15,583 nucleotides of DNA from an uncultured Clostridia bacterium (GTDB taxonomy: Bacteria; Bacillota; Clostridia; UBA1381). Position 1 is the stretch's first letter. Each line of letters starts with the position of its first letter. Made by a program: the position numbers and the translations under genes. The stretch spans positions 1 to 15,583 of the forward strand of contig CAKSPW010000051.1 of assembly GCA_934486495.1 (NCBI GenBank), written 5' to 3'. The notes under the pieces were generated by a model. The model searched no databases, was not told where the DNA came from, and was given only the letters and a program-made list of their open reading frames with translations. Below, in pieces: positions 1 to 7,920 of the stretch.

Positions 1-1
1 A

Positions 2-1093
2 CTAAAAAAGATATATAGGCAGGAAATGATGTTAAATGCAATGAAGTCGGCGGAATTAAGACTCATTGTTAAGATGAATTGCGAGTATGGCGATGAATTG
101 GGGTTGAATAACGATAAGGTAAATAATTACTATAATAAGCTGAGTGAGACGGCAAAGTTAAATGCTGCGGAAAAGGAAAAGGGCAGCTATGGCAGCGCAG
201 AGGAATATTTTCTTGCTCATTCGCAGGCTGTGGCGATAGAATCGATAAATAATGTTTCTTCATGGAATGGCATTAAGCAGATTATTAATGATTTAAATGA
301 CATTGCCGAGCTTGAATTCCCCAAAGGTTTGGACGAGGCAAAGGAGGCAATAATTCTAAATCGGCTGTCTGACAAAATACCATTTTCAAGTGTGTTGGAT
401 TTTAAAGAAGAGGTTGGACGCCTTGAAAAAAAACAGGAACACGGCGGCAGCGGTAACGGCGGATCGACAAGTTCAAATAAGAATACTTCCGGCGGAAAAA
501 CGAGTTATATAATCCCGAGTATAGATAAAAAGCAAGATGCAGACCCTGTACCTCAAGAGACGTTTTTCGATGATATTTCTGAGGTGAAATGGGCAGAAGA
601 TGCGATAAATAGCCTTGCGTCTAAAAAAATAATTTCGGGAAGAGAAGATAGAAAGTTTGTGCCGAATGATTATATCAAAAGAGAGGAATTTGTTAAAATT
701 ATTGTGGATGCCTTTAATATCGGCGATGCGGAAGTGGCAGTGTTTGATGATGTTTCGGGGGACGAATGGTTTGCCCCTTACATTAATAGGGCAGTGGCAT
801 CCGGTATCACAAAAGGTTTTGGTGACGGAAAATTTGGAGTGGGTATAAATATTACCCGAGAGGATGCCTGCGTTATAATCGCAAGAGCGGTTGGAATGGA
901 TAGCGAGTGCGATATTGAACTTTCATTTTCTGATTGTGAGGATATTTCCGACTATTCAATAAACGCAATAAAAAATCTGGTTAAAGCAGGCGCTGTAAGA
1001 GGTGCGGACGGAAAAATCATGCCGAAAAACAATATTACCAGAGCGGAAACGGCAGTAATAGTCAGTGCATTATTGGAGGTAATCGAAGAATGA
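2..1093 (+). CDS. SLH-domain surface protein, C-terminal part (5' end outside window)
   Basis: The reading frame is open back to base 2 with no stop. The first ATG at 26 is not followed by a signal peptide, so I read this as the C-terminal part of a larger exported protein. The visible part starts with a mostly helical region, followed by a Gly/Ser/Asn-rich linker (about 439-510). Three S-layer homology modules follow, beginning at about 566 (FDDIS), 743 (FDDVS) and 926 (FSDCE). Their TRAE-type motifs read IKREE, ITRED and ITRAE, the last being canonical. SLH triplets normally bind pyruvylated secondary cell-wall polymer, so the protein is probably anchored at the wall by its C-terminus. What the missing N-terminal part does is unknown. 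Its stop overlaps the next gene by 4 bases, which suggests translational coupling. ATG 26 with a weak GGCAGG upstream is a less likely true start. Confidence 0.85.
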   Translation, partial: LKKIYRQEMMLNAMKSAELRLIVKMNCEYGDELGLNNDKVNNYYNKLSETAKLNAAEKEKGSYGSAEEYFLAHSQAVAIESINNVSSWNGIKQIINDLNDIAELEFPKGLDEAKEAIILNRLSDKIPFSSVLDFKEEVGRLEKKQEHGGSGNGGSTSSNKNTSGGKTSYIIPSIDKKQDADPVPQETFFDDISEVKWAEDAINSLASKKIISGREDRKFVPNDYIKREEFVKIIVDAFNIGDAEVAVFDDVSGDEWFAPYINRAVASGITKGFGDGKFGVGINITREDACVIIARAVGMDSECDIELSFSDCEDISDYSINAIKNLVKAGAVRGADGKIMPKNNITRAETAVIVSALLEVIEE

Positions 1094-3768
1094 GAAAAAA
1101 GTGGCTTTTGCTTGTGATTATTTTTTCTATAATGGCTATACCGAATATTACAAGTGCAGATGCGAATATGAAGGACAAAAATTTGTTGGATACTTTGGGA
1201 ATTTCAGCAAAGAATTATGGTTGCGACGGCGACGGTTATATAACAAGAAGTAATGCTGCAAAATTGGTGCTTGGCGTTATCAATTGTACGGAAATCCCGA
1301 AATACACTAGGCAGTCGTTTGATGATGTTTCATCGGAAACAATGAATTATAACGAAATTGAGTATTGTATTGATATGGGGATTATTTCCGCAGATAAGGA
1401 ATTTCATCCTAATAAACCGATTACAATGGCTGAATTTTCAAAAATGGTATGCTGTGCTTTGGGATACAGACGATATGCAAGCGCTTTGGGAGGATATCCC
1501 GACGGATATTTGAATATTGCCAAGCAGTGTGATTTTTATCAAGGGATTAATTTAAGCGGAGATTCATACATAAAATGTTCCGACGCGGATGAAATATCGG
1601 CAAGTATTCTGTTGTCGGAATATATTCCGATTGACAAGTATGAAAATAAGGAAAACATAAATGTACTTTATAAGTTTTTCGGAATTTACAGAGTAAGCGG
1701 CATAATTACCCAAAATGAAATTACAGGGCTGTATGCACCGGTCGGTGTGGCGGAAAATCATATAAAAATTGATAACGAGGAATATCTTGTTTCTGATTTG
1801 TTAAAAACAGATTTGTTATATAATATCGGTTATAATATTGATGCATGGGTGATTGAAGAAGATGATGATATTGACAGAATTATCTGTTTCAGACAATCTT
1901 CAAAGATGCATGTGACGGAAATTGATTCGGATGACTTTATAAGCTTACGTGAAGGAAAAATCAGATATTATGATAACGGTAAGGATAAAACAATTAATTT
2001 ACCGATTAGCTGCAGTATTATTTTTAACGGCGAGGCTGTCAGTGACGAAATCAGTTCAGATGTATTTAAAGGACGTTGGGGAAAAATTAAAATCATTAAA
2101 GCAAACGGTGGTAATGTTTCTACTATATTAATCAAGGCATATGATAATTATTTTGTGAGCAGCATTGACGCATTAAATTATGAATGCTTCGACGGGACAA
2201 GAGAAACAACTTTGGAGTTACCGCAAAGCATTTCTTTTGGGGATAAAAGCGGAGAAATAGCAAAAAACACGTATTTCTTTAATAATATCGGAGAAACAAA
2301 AAAGTTTGATGATATTAGTGTTAACTCTGTTATTTCCGTTGCAAAGAATAATAATAATATAGAGTGTATAATTACAAAAGAAAGTATTAGCGGAAGGGTC
2401 GAGTCGATAGATGTTGATGAAGAAGAAACAAGCATATGTATCGACAATAATATGTATTTTTTCTCAAAGGAAATGAAGAATTCAAGAAGCAAGAATATTC
2501 GTATAGGCGGTGATTATGTTTGTTTTCTTGATGCAAACGGAAAAATTGCAGCAGCAAAAGAAAAAAAATCCAATGAAAATGAAATGATATGGGCATATCT
2601 TATCGGTTTATCAAATGAAAGCGATGACCGGGAAAGAGTGATGATGAAAGCCATTACATCGACAGACGGAAGAGTAGCCTTACCTTGTGCAAAAAAGATA
2701 AATATAGACGGAAAAAGTCACAAGAGTGACTATAAAGTACTTGAAAATATTTTTAAAGAAGGCGGTAATGCTTTTGTCAAGCAGCTTGTTAGGTTCTCCG
2801 TTAACGATAATGGTGAGATAAATAAGATTGATACCGTATCATTTGATTCTTCTGCGGAAAGTATGTCGAACAGCCTTCATCTTGTATTTGACGGTAAATC
2901 TGTGCCAACATATTTTAAGTCCAATTTAAAATCCTTCGGGATGAATGTGCAGTACAATGCAAATACGGTTGTGTTTTATATTCCCGAGGATGAAAGTAAG
3001 CTCGACGATTACATTGTTGTTCCGCTAGCTAAGTTTGTAACGGACAAAAAATATCGTATTAAGGCATACTCAACAGACAGGTATTCTTTTAATGCTGAAG
3101 CAATTATTTGTTATGATAATGTTGTTTCGACTTCACCGATGATGTATCAGGATTATCTTACAGTTGTATCTGATATTTCAGTTGGATTAAACGATAATAA
3201 TGAAGTTGTAACAAAGATAACCGGCTATCAAAAGGATAATGAAACAAGTTGGAATGTGCAGGACGGTAATGTAATGAAAATAGGACGCACACAAATTGGA
3301 TATTCATCATCTCCGGACGGGAATTTATCGGTTGGCGTCGGAGATACAATCAGGTTTGATACAGATAGTGATGGCAATATTGTAAATATTCAATTGATTT
3401 ACGATTGCAGCGAGTCGGAGTTTCATATGCCAATATCTGCAGATGTACAAAATGAGTATATAGTTTCGATAGGAAACGGATATTCAATTAATGAAATCGG
3501 AATGGTAATTCCGTTTAGAATAAAAGACGGAGGAATAATTTGTGCAACAGATACAAGTATTAAACCGGATCATATAAATCAGAAGTACATTGTAATGAGC
3601 TTGTCATACTTTAAAATGTTTGAGGTGGATATGACCGAAAAAAAACCAACGGTTAGAAAAATTTCATCATCTGATATAAAAACGTGGTATGACTCGGGTG
3701 TTACCGACGAGATATTGTGTAAATGCAGATATGATGAGGGGAGAAGCCTTATTGTGTATAAAAAGTGA
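1090..3768 (+). CDS. Secreted protein with N-terminal SLH region and long beta-rich repeat region
   Basis: 892 residues. The ATG at 1090 overlaps the previous stop (ATGA) and has GGAGGT at 1075-1080, 9 bases upstream. Residues 1-23 look like a signal peptide (MRKK, hydrophobic core, cleavage near TSA/DA). SLH-like modules cover about residues 30-180, including FDDVSSE at about 77 and the GGYPDGYL signature, common in clostridial SLH proteins, at about 134. Their TRAE-equivalent motifs are degenerate (TRSN, TMAE, KCSD), so wall binding may be weak. Residues 190-892 match no catalytic family I know. They are beta-rich, with a recurring pattern of a GD-V-F-type strand, an Asp/Gly turn and an I-x-x-I strand near residues 245, 470, 561 and 747. 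I infer a non-enzymatic surface or scaffold role. The SLH and secretion calls are sound; the function is unknown. Confidence 0.9.
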   Translation: MRKKWLLLVIIFSIMAIPNITSADANMKDKNLLDTLGISAKNYGCDGDGYITRSNAAKLVLGVINCTEIPKYTRQSFDDVSSETMNYNEIEYCIDMGIISADKEFHPNKPITMAEFSKMVCCALGYRRYASALGGYPDGYLNIAKQCDFYQGINLSGDSYIKCSDADEISASILLSEYIPIDKYENKENINVLYKFFGIYRVSGIITQNEITGLYAPVGVAENHIKIDNEEYLVSDLLKTDLLYNIGYNIDAWVIEEDDDIDRIICFRQSSKMHVTEIDSDDFISLREGKIRYYDNGKDKTINLPISCSIIFNGEAVSDEISSDVFKGRWGKIKIIKANGGNVSTILIKAYDNYFVSSIDALNYECFDGTRETTLELPQSISFGDKSGEIAKNTYFFNNIGETKKFDDISVNSVISVAKNNNNIECIITKESISGRVESIDVDEEETSICIDNNMYFFSKEMKNSRSKNIRIGGDYVCFLDANGKIAAAKEKKSNENEMIWAYLIGLSNESDDRERVMMKAITSTDGRVALPCAKKINIDGKSHKSDYKVLENIFKEGGNAFVKQLVRFSVNDNGEINKIDTVSFDSSAESMSNSLHLVFDGKSVPTYFKSNLKSFGMNVQYNANTVVFYIPEDESKLDDYIVVPLAKFVTDKKYRIKAYSTDRYSFNAEAIICYDNVVSTSPMMYQDYLTVVSDISVGLNDNNEVVTKITGYQKDNETSWNVQDGNVMKIGRTQIGYSSSPDGNLSVGVGDTIRFDTDSDGNIVNIQLIYDCSESEFHMPISADVQNEYIVSIGNGYSINEIGMVIPFRIKDGGIICATDTSIKPDHINQKYIVMSLSYFKMFEVDMTEKKPTVRKISSSDIKTWYDSGVTDEILCKCRYDEGRSLIVYKK

Positions 3769-3881
3769 GGTTTAATACTTCATTATAATAAAAAATACCG
3801 TAACATAAATTTTTAGAGGAGGGATGATATATAATATTCGGTATTGTTATTCAGTAGTATAAAAAGAAAGGATGTAGTATT
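3769..3881 (+). promoter_or_regulatory. Leader region before the LamG-like protein gene; possible promoter or 12-codon leader peptide
   Basis: This 113-base gap holds two TATAAT hexamers (3784-3789 and 3830-3835), but neither has a convincing -35 box at 16-18 bases. A 7-base inverted repeat, AATACCG (3794-3800) and CGGTATT (3839-3845), encloses an AGAGGAGGG tract at 3815-3823. An ATG directly after that tract opens a 12-codon frame (3824-3862), but the spacing to AGGAGG is only 1 base. The ribosome site for the downstream gene is separate: AAGGA at 3868-3872, 9 bases before ATG 3882. No terminator is visible after the upstream gene. A regulatory role is an inference. Confidence 0.3.
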
Positions 3882-5978
3882 ATGTTAAAAATAAAAAAAA
3901 TCATGTCGTTATTTTTTGCTTTCGCGTTATTGACGAGCCTAATCCCCGCCGCTTTTGCAAATGATGCGGTGGTACTTACAAAGGAAAATACTTTTGAAGC
4001 CAATGATCTTGCTCCTTTCGCAAGTCAAGACGCATTTACTAAATCACTAAAAACAGGAGTTATGGGAAAAGGTGCAGCGGATAGCAGCTTATTTGTAAGA
4101 AAGGGGCAAGGCAGCTCTCGTGTACGTATATCAATGAATGAAAAAATTCCGACAACTTCAGATAATTCTAATTATCAATGGACGTACTTAACTTATAGCT
4201 TTAATTATTTGATTGAGGGAAATGACAATGTAAAAACATGGCTCAGCGATCGCGGTACAACCGCACTTTCAACGGAAATAGGTGCGGATAAGATGAAAGC
4301 GGGACAGTGGAATCACGTTGATTATGTTGTAGGATTTCACAAAAGAGCCCAAAATTCGGTAAATTCAAATTACGAAATATTTACATACTTAAACGGTGAA
4401 CTTCTTGGAACGACCGGGGGTAACATTTTTGTAAACGGAAACACGTATTTTGATTGCAGCACAAATGATTCGTTAAAAATACAATTTGTTGATACAGCTC
4501 TTAATGCATTTAATTTATATATTGATGATATTAAGCTTGTGGCGTATTCAGATGAGTATAACGGAAGAACGACAGCAGATAGCGTTGTCCGTACACCCAC
4601 TCCGGTAATTGATAAAACCTTGGCAAATGTAAAAAACGGAACAGTTTATCCTTATGGCGATTTAAATGTTACGGATATAGCGGGAGACGGCATACGCATT
4701 TACAATAATTCGACGTTTTCCGCTGAAATAACAGAGGGAAATGTATCGGTAGGAAATGTTATTGTCGCAGAAAAAGACGGGGTTATTGCATATTATTATG
4801 TAACCGATATACCAAATAATTATGAAGTTATTTTAAGTGAAAACTTTAACAACAGCACACTTGGAAAACTCACTCATCCGTTTGGCGGTGATAATAAATA
4901 CAACTTCGTATCGGGACTTGCAGGAAAGAAATCATCCGACTATGCTGTAAATTTGATTAAAGGAAGAACCAACTGTGCAGTTGATTGCTTACAATTTGAA
5001 TTTAATCCGACGGCAAACAGTTATTTATCAATTAATTTAACGTTTATGCCAACCGAGAGTGAAGAGTTTGATGAGTTAAGACTTAATACAGGAAGCGGAA
5101 ATAATTTTGGAGCACCCATTAAATATAATGCTTTCCACATGAATAAATGGAACAAGGTTCAGTATGTGATTTATTTTGACGCAGACTGTAATTATATAAC
5201 CAAATCGTATGTTAACGAGAAAATTTACGAAGAAGGTAAGACACTACGTCAAAAATCTCTTTTAAACGGAAAGATACGCATAGGTGTAGCAGGAAAATAT
5301 ATAGACAATGCTACAACGAACGTCTGCAAAACAACATATATTGATGACATAAATGTTACAGAGTATGTCGGAAATGAACCTGCTGTCGGTGTTATGCCGC
5401 TTTTAAAAGCTGTTGATGGAACAAAAACCTCCGGAGAAGGTTCTGTTAGGCAGTTTATTATAGACGATAAAATCAATGTTTCCTCTCTTTCGGGAACAAA
5501 TGGAGAAGCTGTACGAGCTTATTTGTATGATGAACAGACAAAAATACTCGGCGATGAAATATCTGTTATAGATGCAAGTAAAGCACAGATTGTCGTTGTT
5601 GAAGGTGAAAACGGAGCAATAACATATTATTATGTTTTACCGTCATTTTTGCTGAATGCAAGTTTAGAGGATGAAGAAGGTCCGGTTAAACTCGGAGATG
5701 ATTTATTCTGGTGTAAATACAAATATACCGTTAATATCTCAAATAATAGCGATAATGACAAACACATATATATGGCAATGGGCAGATATAACAAGGACGG
5801 AATCTTAAAAGATATTGCTTTTGATAAGGAAATCGTTAGCAAGAATACGAGTAATTTTGAAAAAACAATTTTTATTGATTTAACAAATGCTGATGATTTG
5901 AAGCCGGATGATTATATTAAAGTATTTGCATGGGATGCTGATTTTTCCCCATACATGACAGCTATCAGAACAAAGTAG
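3882..5978 (+). CDS. Secreted protein with two LamG/concanavalin-like modules and an Ig-like C-terminal module
   Basis: 698 residues, with a clear signal peptide and probable cleavage after AFA (residue 26). Two similar jelly-roll-type modules lie at about 33-222 and 319-495. Each shows the pattern seen in concanavalin-like domains: an N-terminal F/N-F-N strand, a W-N-H/K-V-x-Y-V strand mid-way (AGQWNHVDYVV; MNKWNKVQYVI) and a closing YIDDI strand. Each is followed by a related linker module (about 232-305 and 500-590) ending in I-x-YYYV. The C-terminal module (about 592-698) is Ig/FN3-like, ends in AWDADFSPY, and resembles residues 995-1100 of the large enzyme at 9517-13497. No SLH domain, LPXTG signal or catalytic motif is visible. 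The likely role is secreted glycan binding, but this could also be a lyase-type fold that cannot be recognised from sequence. It lies 91 bases before the importer genes. Confidence 0.85.
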   Translation: MLKIKKIMSLFFAFALLTSLIPAAFANDAVVLTKENTFEANDLAPFASQDAFTKSLKTGVMGKGAADSSLFVRKGQGSSRVRISMNEKIPTTSDNSNYQWTYLTYSFNYLIEGNDNVKTWLSDRGTTALSTEIGADKMKAGQWNHVDYVVGFHKRAQNSVNSNYEIFTYLNGELLGTTGGNIFVNGNTYFDCSTNDSLKIQFVDTALNAFNLYIDDIKLVAYSDEYNGRTTADSVVRTPTPVIDKTLANVKNGTVYPYGDLNVTDIAGDGIRIYNNSTFSAEITEGNVSVGNVIVAEKDGVIAYYYVTDIPNNYEVILSENFNNSTLGKLTHPFGGDNKYNFVSGLAGKKSSDYAVNLIKGRTNCAVDCLQFEFNPTANSYLSINLTFMPTESEEFDELRLNTGSGNNFGAPIKYNAFHMNKWNKVQYVIYFDADCNYITKSYVNEKIYEEGKTLRQKSLLNGKIRIGVAGKYIDNATTNVCKTTYIDDINVTEYVGNEPAVGVMPLLKAVDGTKTSGEGSVRQFIIDDKINVSSLSGTNGEAVRAYLYDEQTKILGDEISVIDASKAQIVVVEGENGAITYYYVLPSFLLNASLEDEEGPVKLGDDLFWCKYKYTVNISNNSDNDKHIYMAMGRYNKDGILKDIAFDKEIVSKNTSNFEKTIFIDLTNADDLKPDDYIKVFAWDADFSPYMTAIRTK

Positions 5979-5991
5979 TAAGTATATTTTA

Positions 5992-6050
5992 ACGCTGTAA
6001 TTCGACTGTTGTATGAAAAGCACATACAACAGTCGAGTGTTTGGCAGCGT
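5992..6050 (+). repeat. Long inverted repeat / RNA hairpin between the LamG-like gene and the permease gene
   Basis: A perfect 14-base inverted repeat, TCGACTGTTGTATG (6002-6015) and CATACAACAGTCGA (6023-6036), is separated by a 7-base loop. It is enclosed by a second 6-base pairing, ACGCTG (5992-5997) with CAGCGT (6045-6050), across an asymmetric internal loop of 4 and 8 bases. The element starts 13 bases after the upstream stop and ends 19 bases before the GTG start of the permease. No T-run follows on either strand, so it is not a standard intrinsic terminator. An mRNA-stabilising, processing or attenuating hairpin, or a protein-binding palindrome, would fit. Confidence 0.8.
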
Positions 6051-6069
6051 AATTCTTGGGAGGATTAAT

Positions 6070-6984
6070 GTGAAAAGAAAAATTAGACTTAGGCAAAAAA
6101 ACAATCTTGAATTAATGGCAATGTCGGTAATTCCGCTTTGTGTTTTGATTTGCTTCAGTTATATTCCAATGATAGGCTTGATTTTGGCATTTAAAAACTT
6201 TAACTATGTGGGTGGAATATTCGGTTCACCGTGGTGCGGATTTAATAATTTTAAGTTTCTGTTTGCAAACTCCGATGTAATGCGAATTACAAAAAATACG
6301 CTTATTCTAAATTTGTTGTTTATTTTCACTACAACAGCCGGAGGAGTTATTTTTGCAATAATATTAAATGAAATTCGCTCAAAAACCGCATTGAAGATAT
6401 ATCAAACGTGCATATTTTTACCATACATTTTGTCGGCTTCCATCGTCGCATATGTTGTTTTTTCTCTTTTGAATGCAGATTATGGATTGATTAATGCCAT
6501 GCTGAAAAAAGCAGGGAGAGAGGCTATTTTATGGTATTCTGAGCCGAAATACTGGTATGCAATTTTAGTACTTACGAATTTTTGGAAGGGCATCGGATAC
6601 AGTACTATCATTTATTTTGCAAGTGTAATTTCCATTGACGGTTCATATTATGAGGCAGCAACAATTGATGGTGCCAATTGGTTGCAATCGCATAGATATG
6701 TCACAATTCCTATGATAATGCCAATGGTTATAACTCTTACAATTATGAATGTCGGACATGTGTTTTATTCTGATTTCGGGTTGTTTTACATGGTTCCGAA
6801 GAATACGGGGGCGCTTTACCCGGCAACCGATGTAATTGATACATACGTATATAGAGCACTGTCGGACGGAGATTTCGGAAAATCGGCTGCGGTAGGATTA
6901 TATCAATCTCTTGTAGGGTTTATTCTTGTGTTTGTTGCTAACAGATTGGCTAAGAGTTATGATAAAAACTCTGCGATATTTTAA
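6070..6984 (+). CDS. CUT1-family ABC sugar transporter permease, LplB type
   Basis: Integral membrane subunit of an oligosaccharide importer, 304 residues from GTG 6070. I chose this start because GGGAGGA (6058-6064) lies 5 bases upstream. An in-frame ATG at 6013 lies inside the hairpin with no ribosome site and would add 19 non-membrane residues. About six hydrophobic segments are present, near residues 15-40, 77-100, 112-135, 157-180, 207-228 and 268-292. The permease EAA loop reads EAATIDGAN from residue 195, with Gly201 at the conserved position, followed by IPMIMP. This loop is the docking site for the cytoplasmic ATPase. The sequence resembles the LplB/YtcP-type permeases (COG4209). It is the first of three importer genes, 12 bases before its partner. 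The sugar carried cannot be read from this subunit. Confidence 0.95.
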   Translation: MKRKIRLRQKNNLELMAMSVIPLCVLICFSYIPMIGLILAFKNFNYVGGIFGSPWCGFNNFKFLFANSDVMRITKNTLILNLLFIFTTTAGGVIFAIILNEIRSKTALKIYQTCIFLPYILSASIVAYVVFSLLNADYGLINAMLKKAGREAILWYSEPKYWYAILVLTNFWKGIGYSTIIYFASVISIDGSYYEAATIDGANWLQSHRYVTIPMIMPMVITLTIMNVGHVFYSDFGLFYMVPKNTGALYPATDVIDTYVYRALSDGDFGKSAAVGLYQSLVGFILVFVANRLAKSYDKNSAIF

Positions 6985-6996
6985 TGGAGGAACGAT

Positions 6997-7869
6997 ATGG
7001 TACAGAATAACAGAATTATAGGCAAATTCTTTTCACATTTGGTATTTATTGTTTTATCGGCATTATGTCTTATGCCAATTCTTTTGCTGCTGTCGGTATC
7101 GCTGTCTGATAACGGAGAAATACTTAAAAACGGCTATTCGCTGTTTCCGAGAGGGATGAACATAGATGCTTATGTGTATCTTTCAAAAGATTTGTCAAAA
7201 ATCATGCGAGCATACGGCATAACGTTTATATCAACATTTTTTGGATTTGTCGGCGGATTGATATGTACAATTATGCTTGCATATTCAATGTCAAGAAAAG
7301 AATTCACGTATAGAAAAGCCGTTACGCTGACAGTACTTTTTACAATGCTGTTTCATGCGGGGTTATTCCCGTCGTACATTTGGATTACAAAATATTTAAA
7401 TCTTAAAAACAATATATTGGTTATGATTATTCCCGGGTTTGTTACCGCATGGTATGTCATGCTTATGAAATCCTTTTTTGAAGCAATACCCGAGGAAATT
7501 ATAGAGGCTGCAATTGTAGACGGATGCAATAATATGCGCATATTATTCAGAATTGTTATACCGCTGTCAAAGCCGGCAATTGCTACGGTATCATTGTTTA
7601 TCATATTAAAATATTTTAATGATTGGCAGACCTCCATGCTGTATATGGATTCATCAAAGGTGTCAATTCAGTATTTTTTGTACAAAACAATGAATAATTT
7701 ATCAGAGGCACAAAACAGCACCATAGGTTTTTCGTCATATGAAGATTTTCCGCAGGAGCCTGTCCGCATGGCTATTGCAGTTATTACGGTATTTCCTATT
7801 ATTGTATTATTCCCGTTCTTACAAAAGTATTTTGTAAGAGGTATAACAATCGGTGCGGTAAAAGGATGA
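6997..7869 (+). CDS. CUT1-family ABC sugar transporter permease, YtcP type
   Basis: Second membrane subunit, 290 residues, expected to pair with the product of the preceding gene (COG0395 type). The start at ATG 6997 follows GGAGGAA (6986-6992) by 4 bases. The N-terminus has the usual form for this subfamily: a first membrane helix, then a periphery segment with SLSDN and FPRGMNIDAYVYL. The EAA loop reads EAAIVDGCN from residue 170, followed by IPLSKPAIA. The C-terminus ends FPFLQKYFVRGITIGAVKG, a very typical ending for YtcP-like permeases, so the gene is complete. The stop is 51 bases before the binding-protein start. No ATPase gene lies nearby. Importers of this class often share one MsmX-like ATPase encoded elsewhere. 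Confidence 0.95.
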   Translation: MVQNNRIIGKFFSHLVFIVLSALCLMPILLLLSVSLSDNGEILKNGYSLFPRGMNIDAYVYLSKDLSKIMRAYGITFISTFFGFVGGLICTIMLAYSMSRKEFTYRKAVTLTVLFTMLFHAGLFPSYIWITKYLNLKNNILVMIIPGFVTAWYVMLMKSFFEAIPEEIIEAAIVDGCNNMRILFRIVIPLSKPAIATVSLFIILKYFNDWQTSMLYMDSSKVSIQYFLYKTMNNLSEAQNSTIGFSSYEDFPQEPVRMAIAVITVFPIIVLFPFLQKYFVRGITIGAVKG

Positions 7870-7880
7870 TTAGTTTTGAG

Positions 7881-7920
7881 AAAGGAGAGTACGATATTAT
7901 TATGTCGTACAAGAGTGATA
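7881..7920 (+). promoter_or_regulatory. Structured ribosome-binding region of the binding-protein gene
   Basis: AAAGGAG (7881-7887) is the only strong ribosome site before the lipoprotein gene, but it lies 33 bases from the chosen ATG at 7921. Between them, GTACGATAT (7889-7897) can pair with ATGTCGTAC (7902-7910) through a 4-base loop. The stem has 9 pairs, one of them G-U. If it forms, AAAGGAG is brought to about 11 bases from ATG 7921. The stem also buries the out-of-frame ATG at 7902. The pairing is seen directly; its effect on translation is inferred. Confidence 0.5.

Noticed and set aside
5979..6060. Intrinsic terminator after the LamG-like protein gene
   Set aside because: The hairpin is strong but no T-run follows on either strand, so I list it as an inverted repeat of unknown role.
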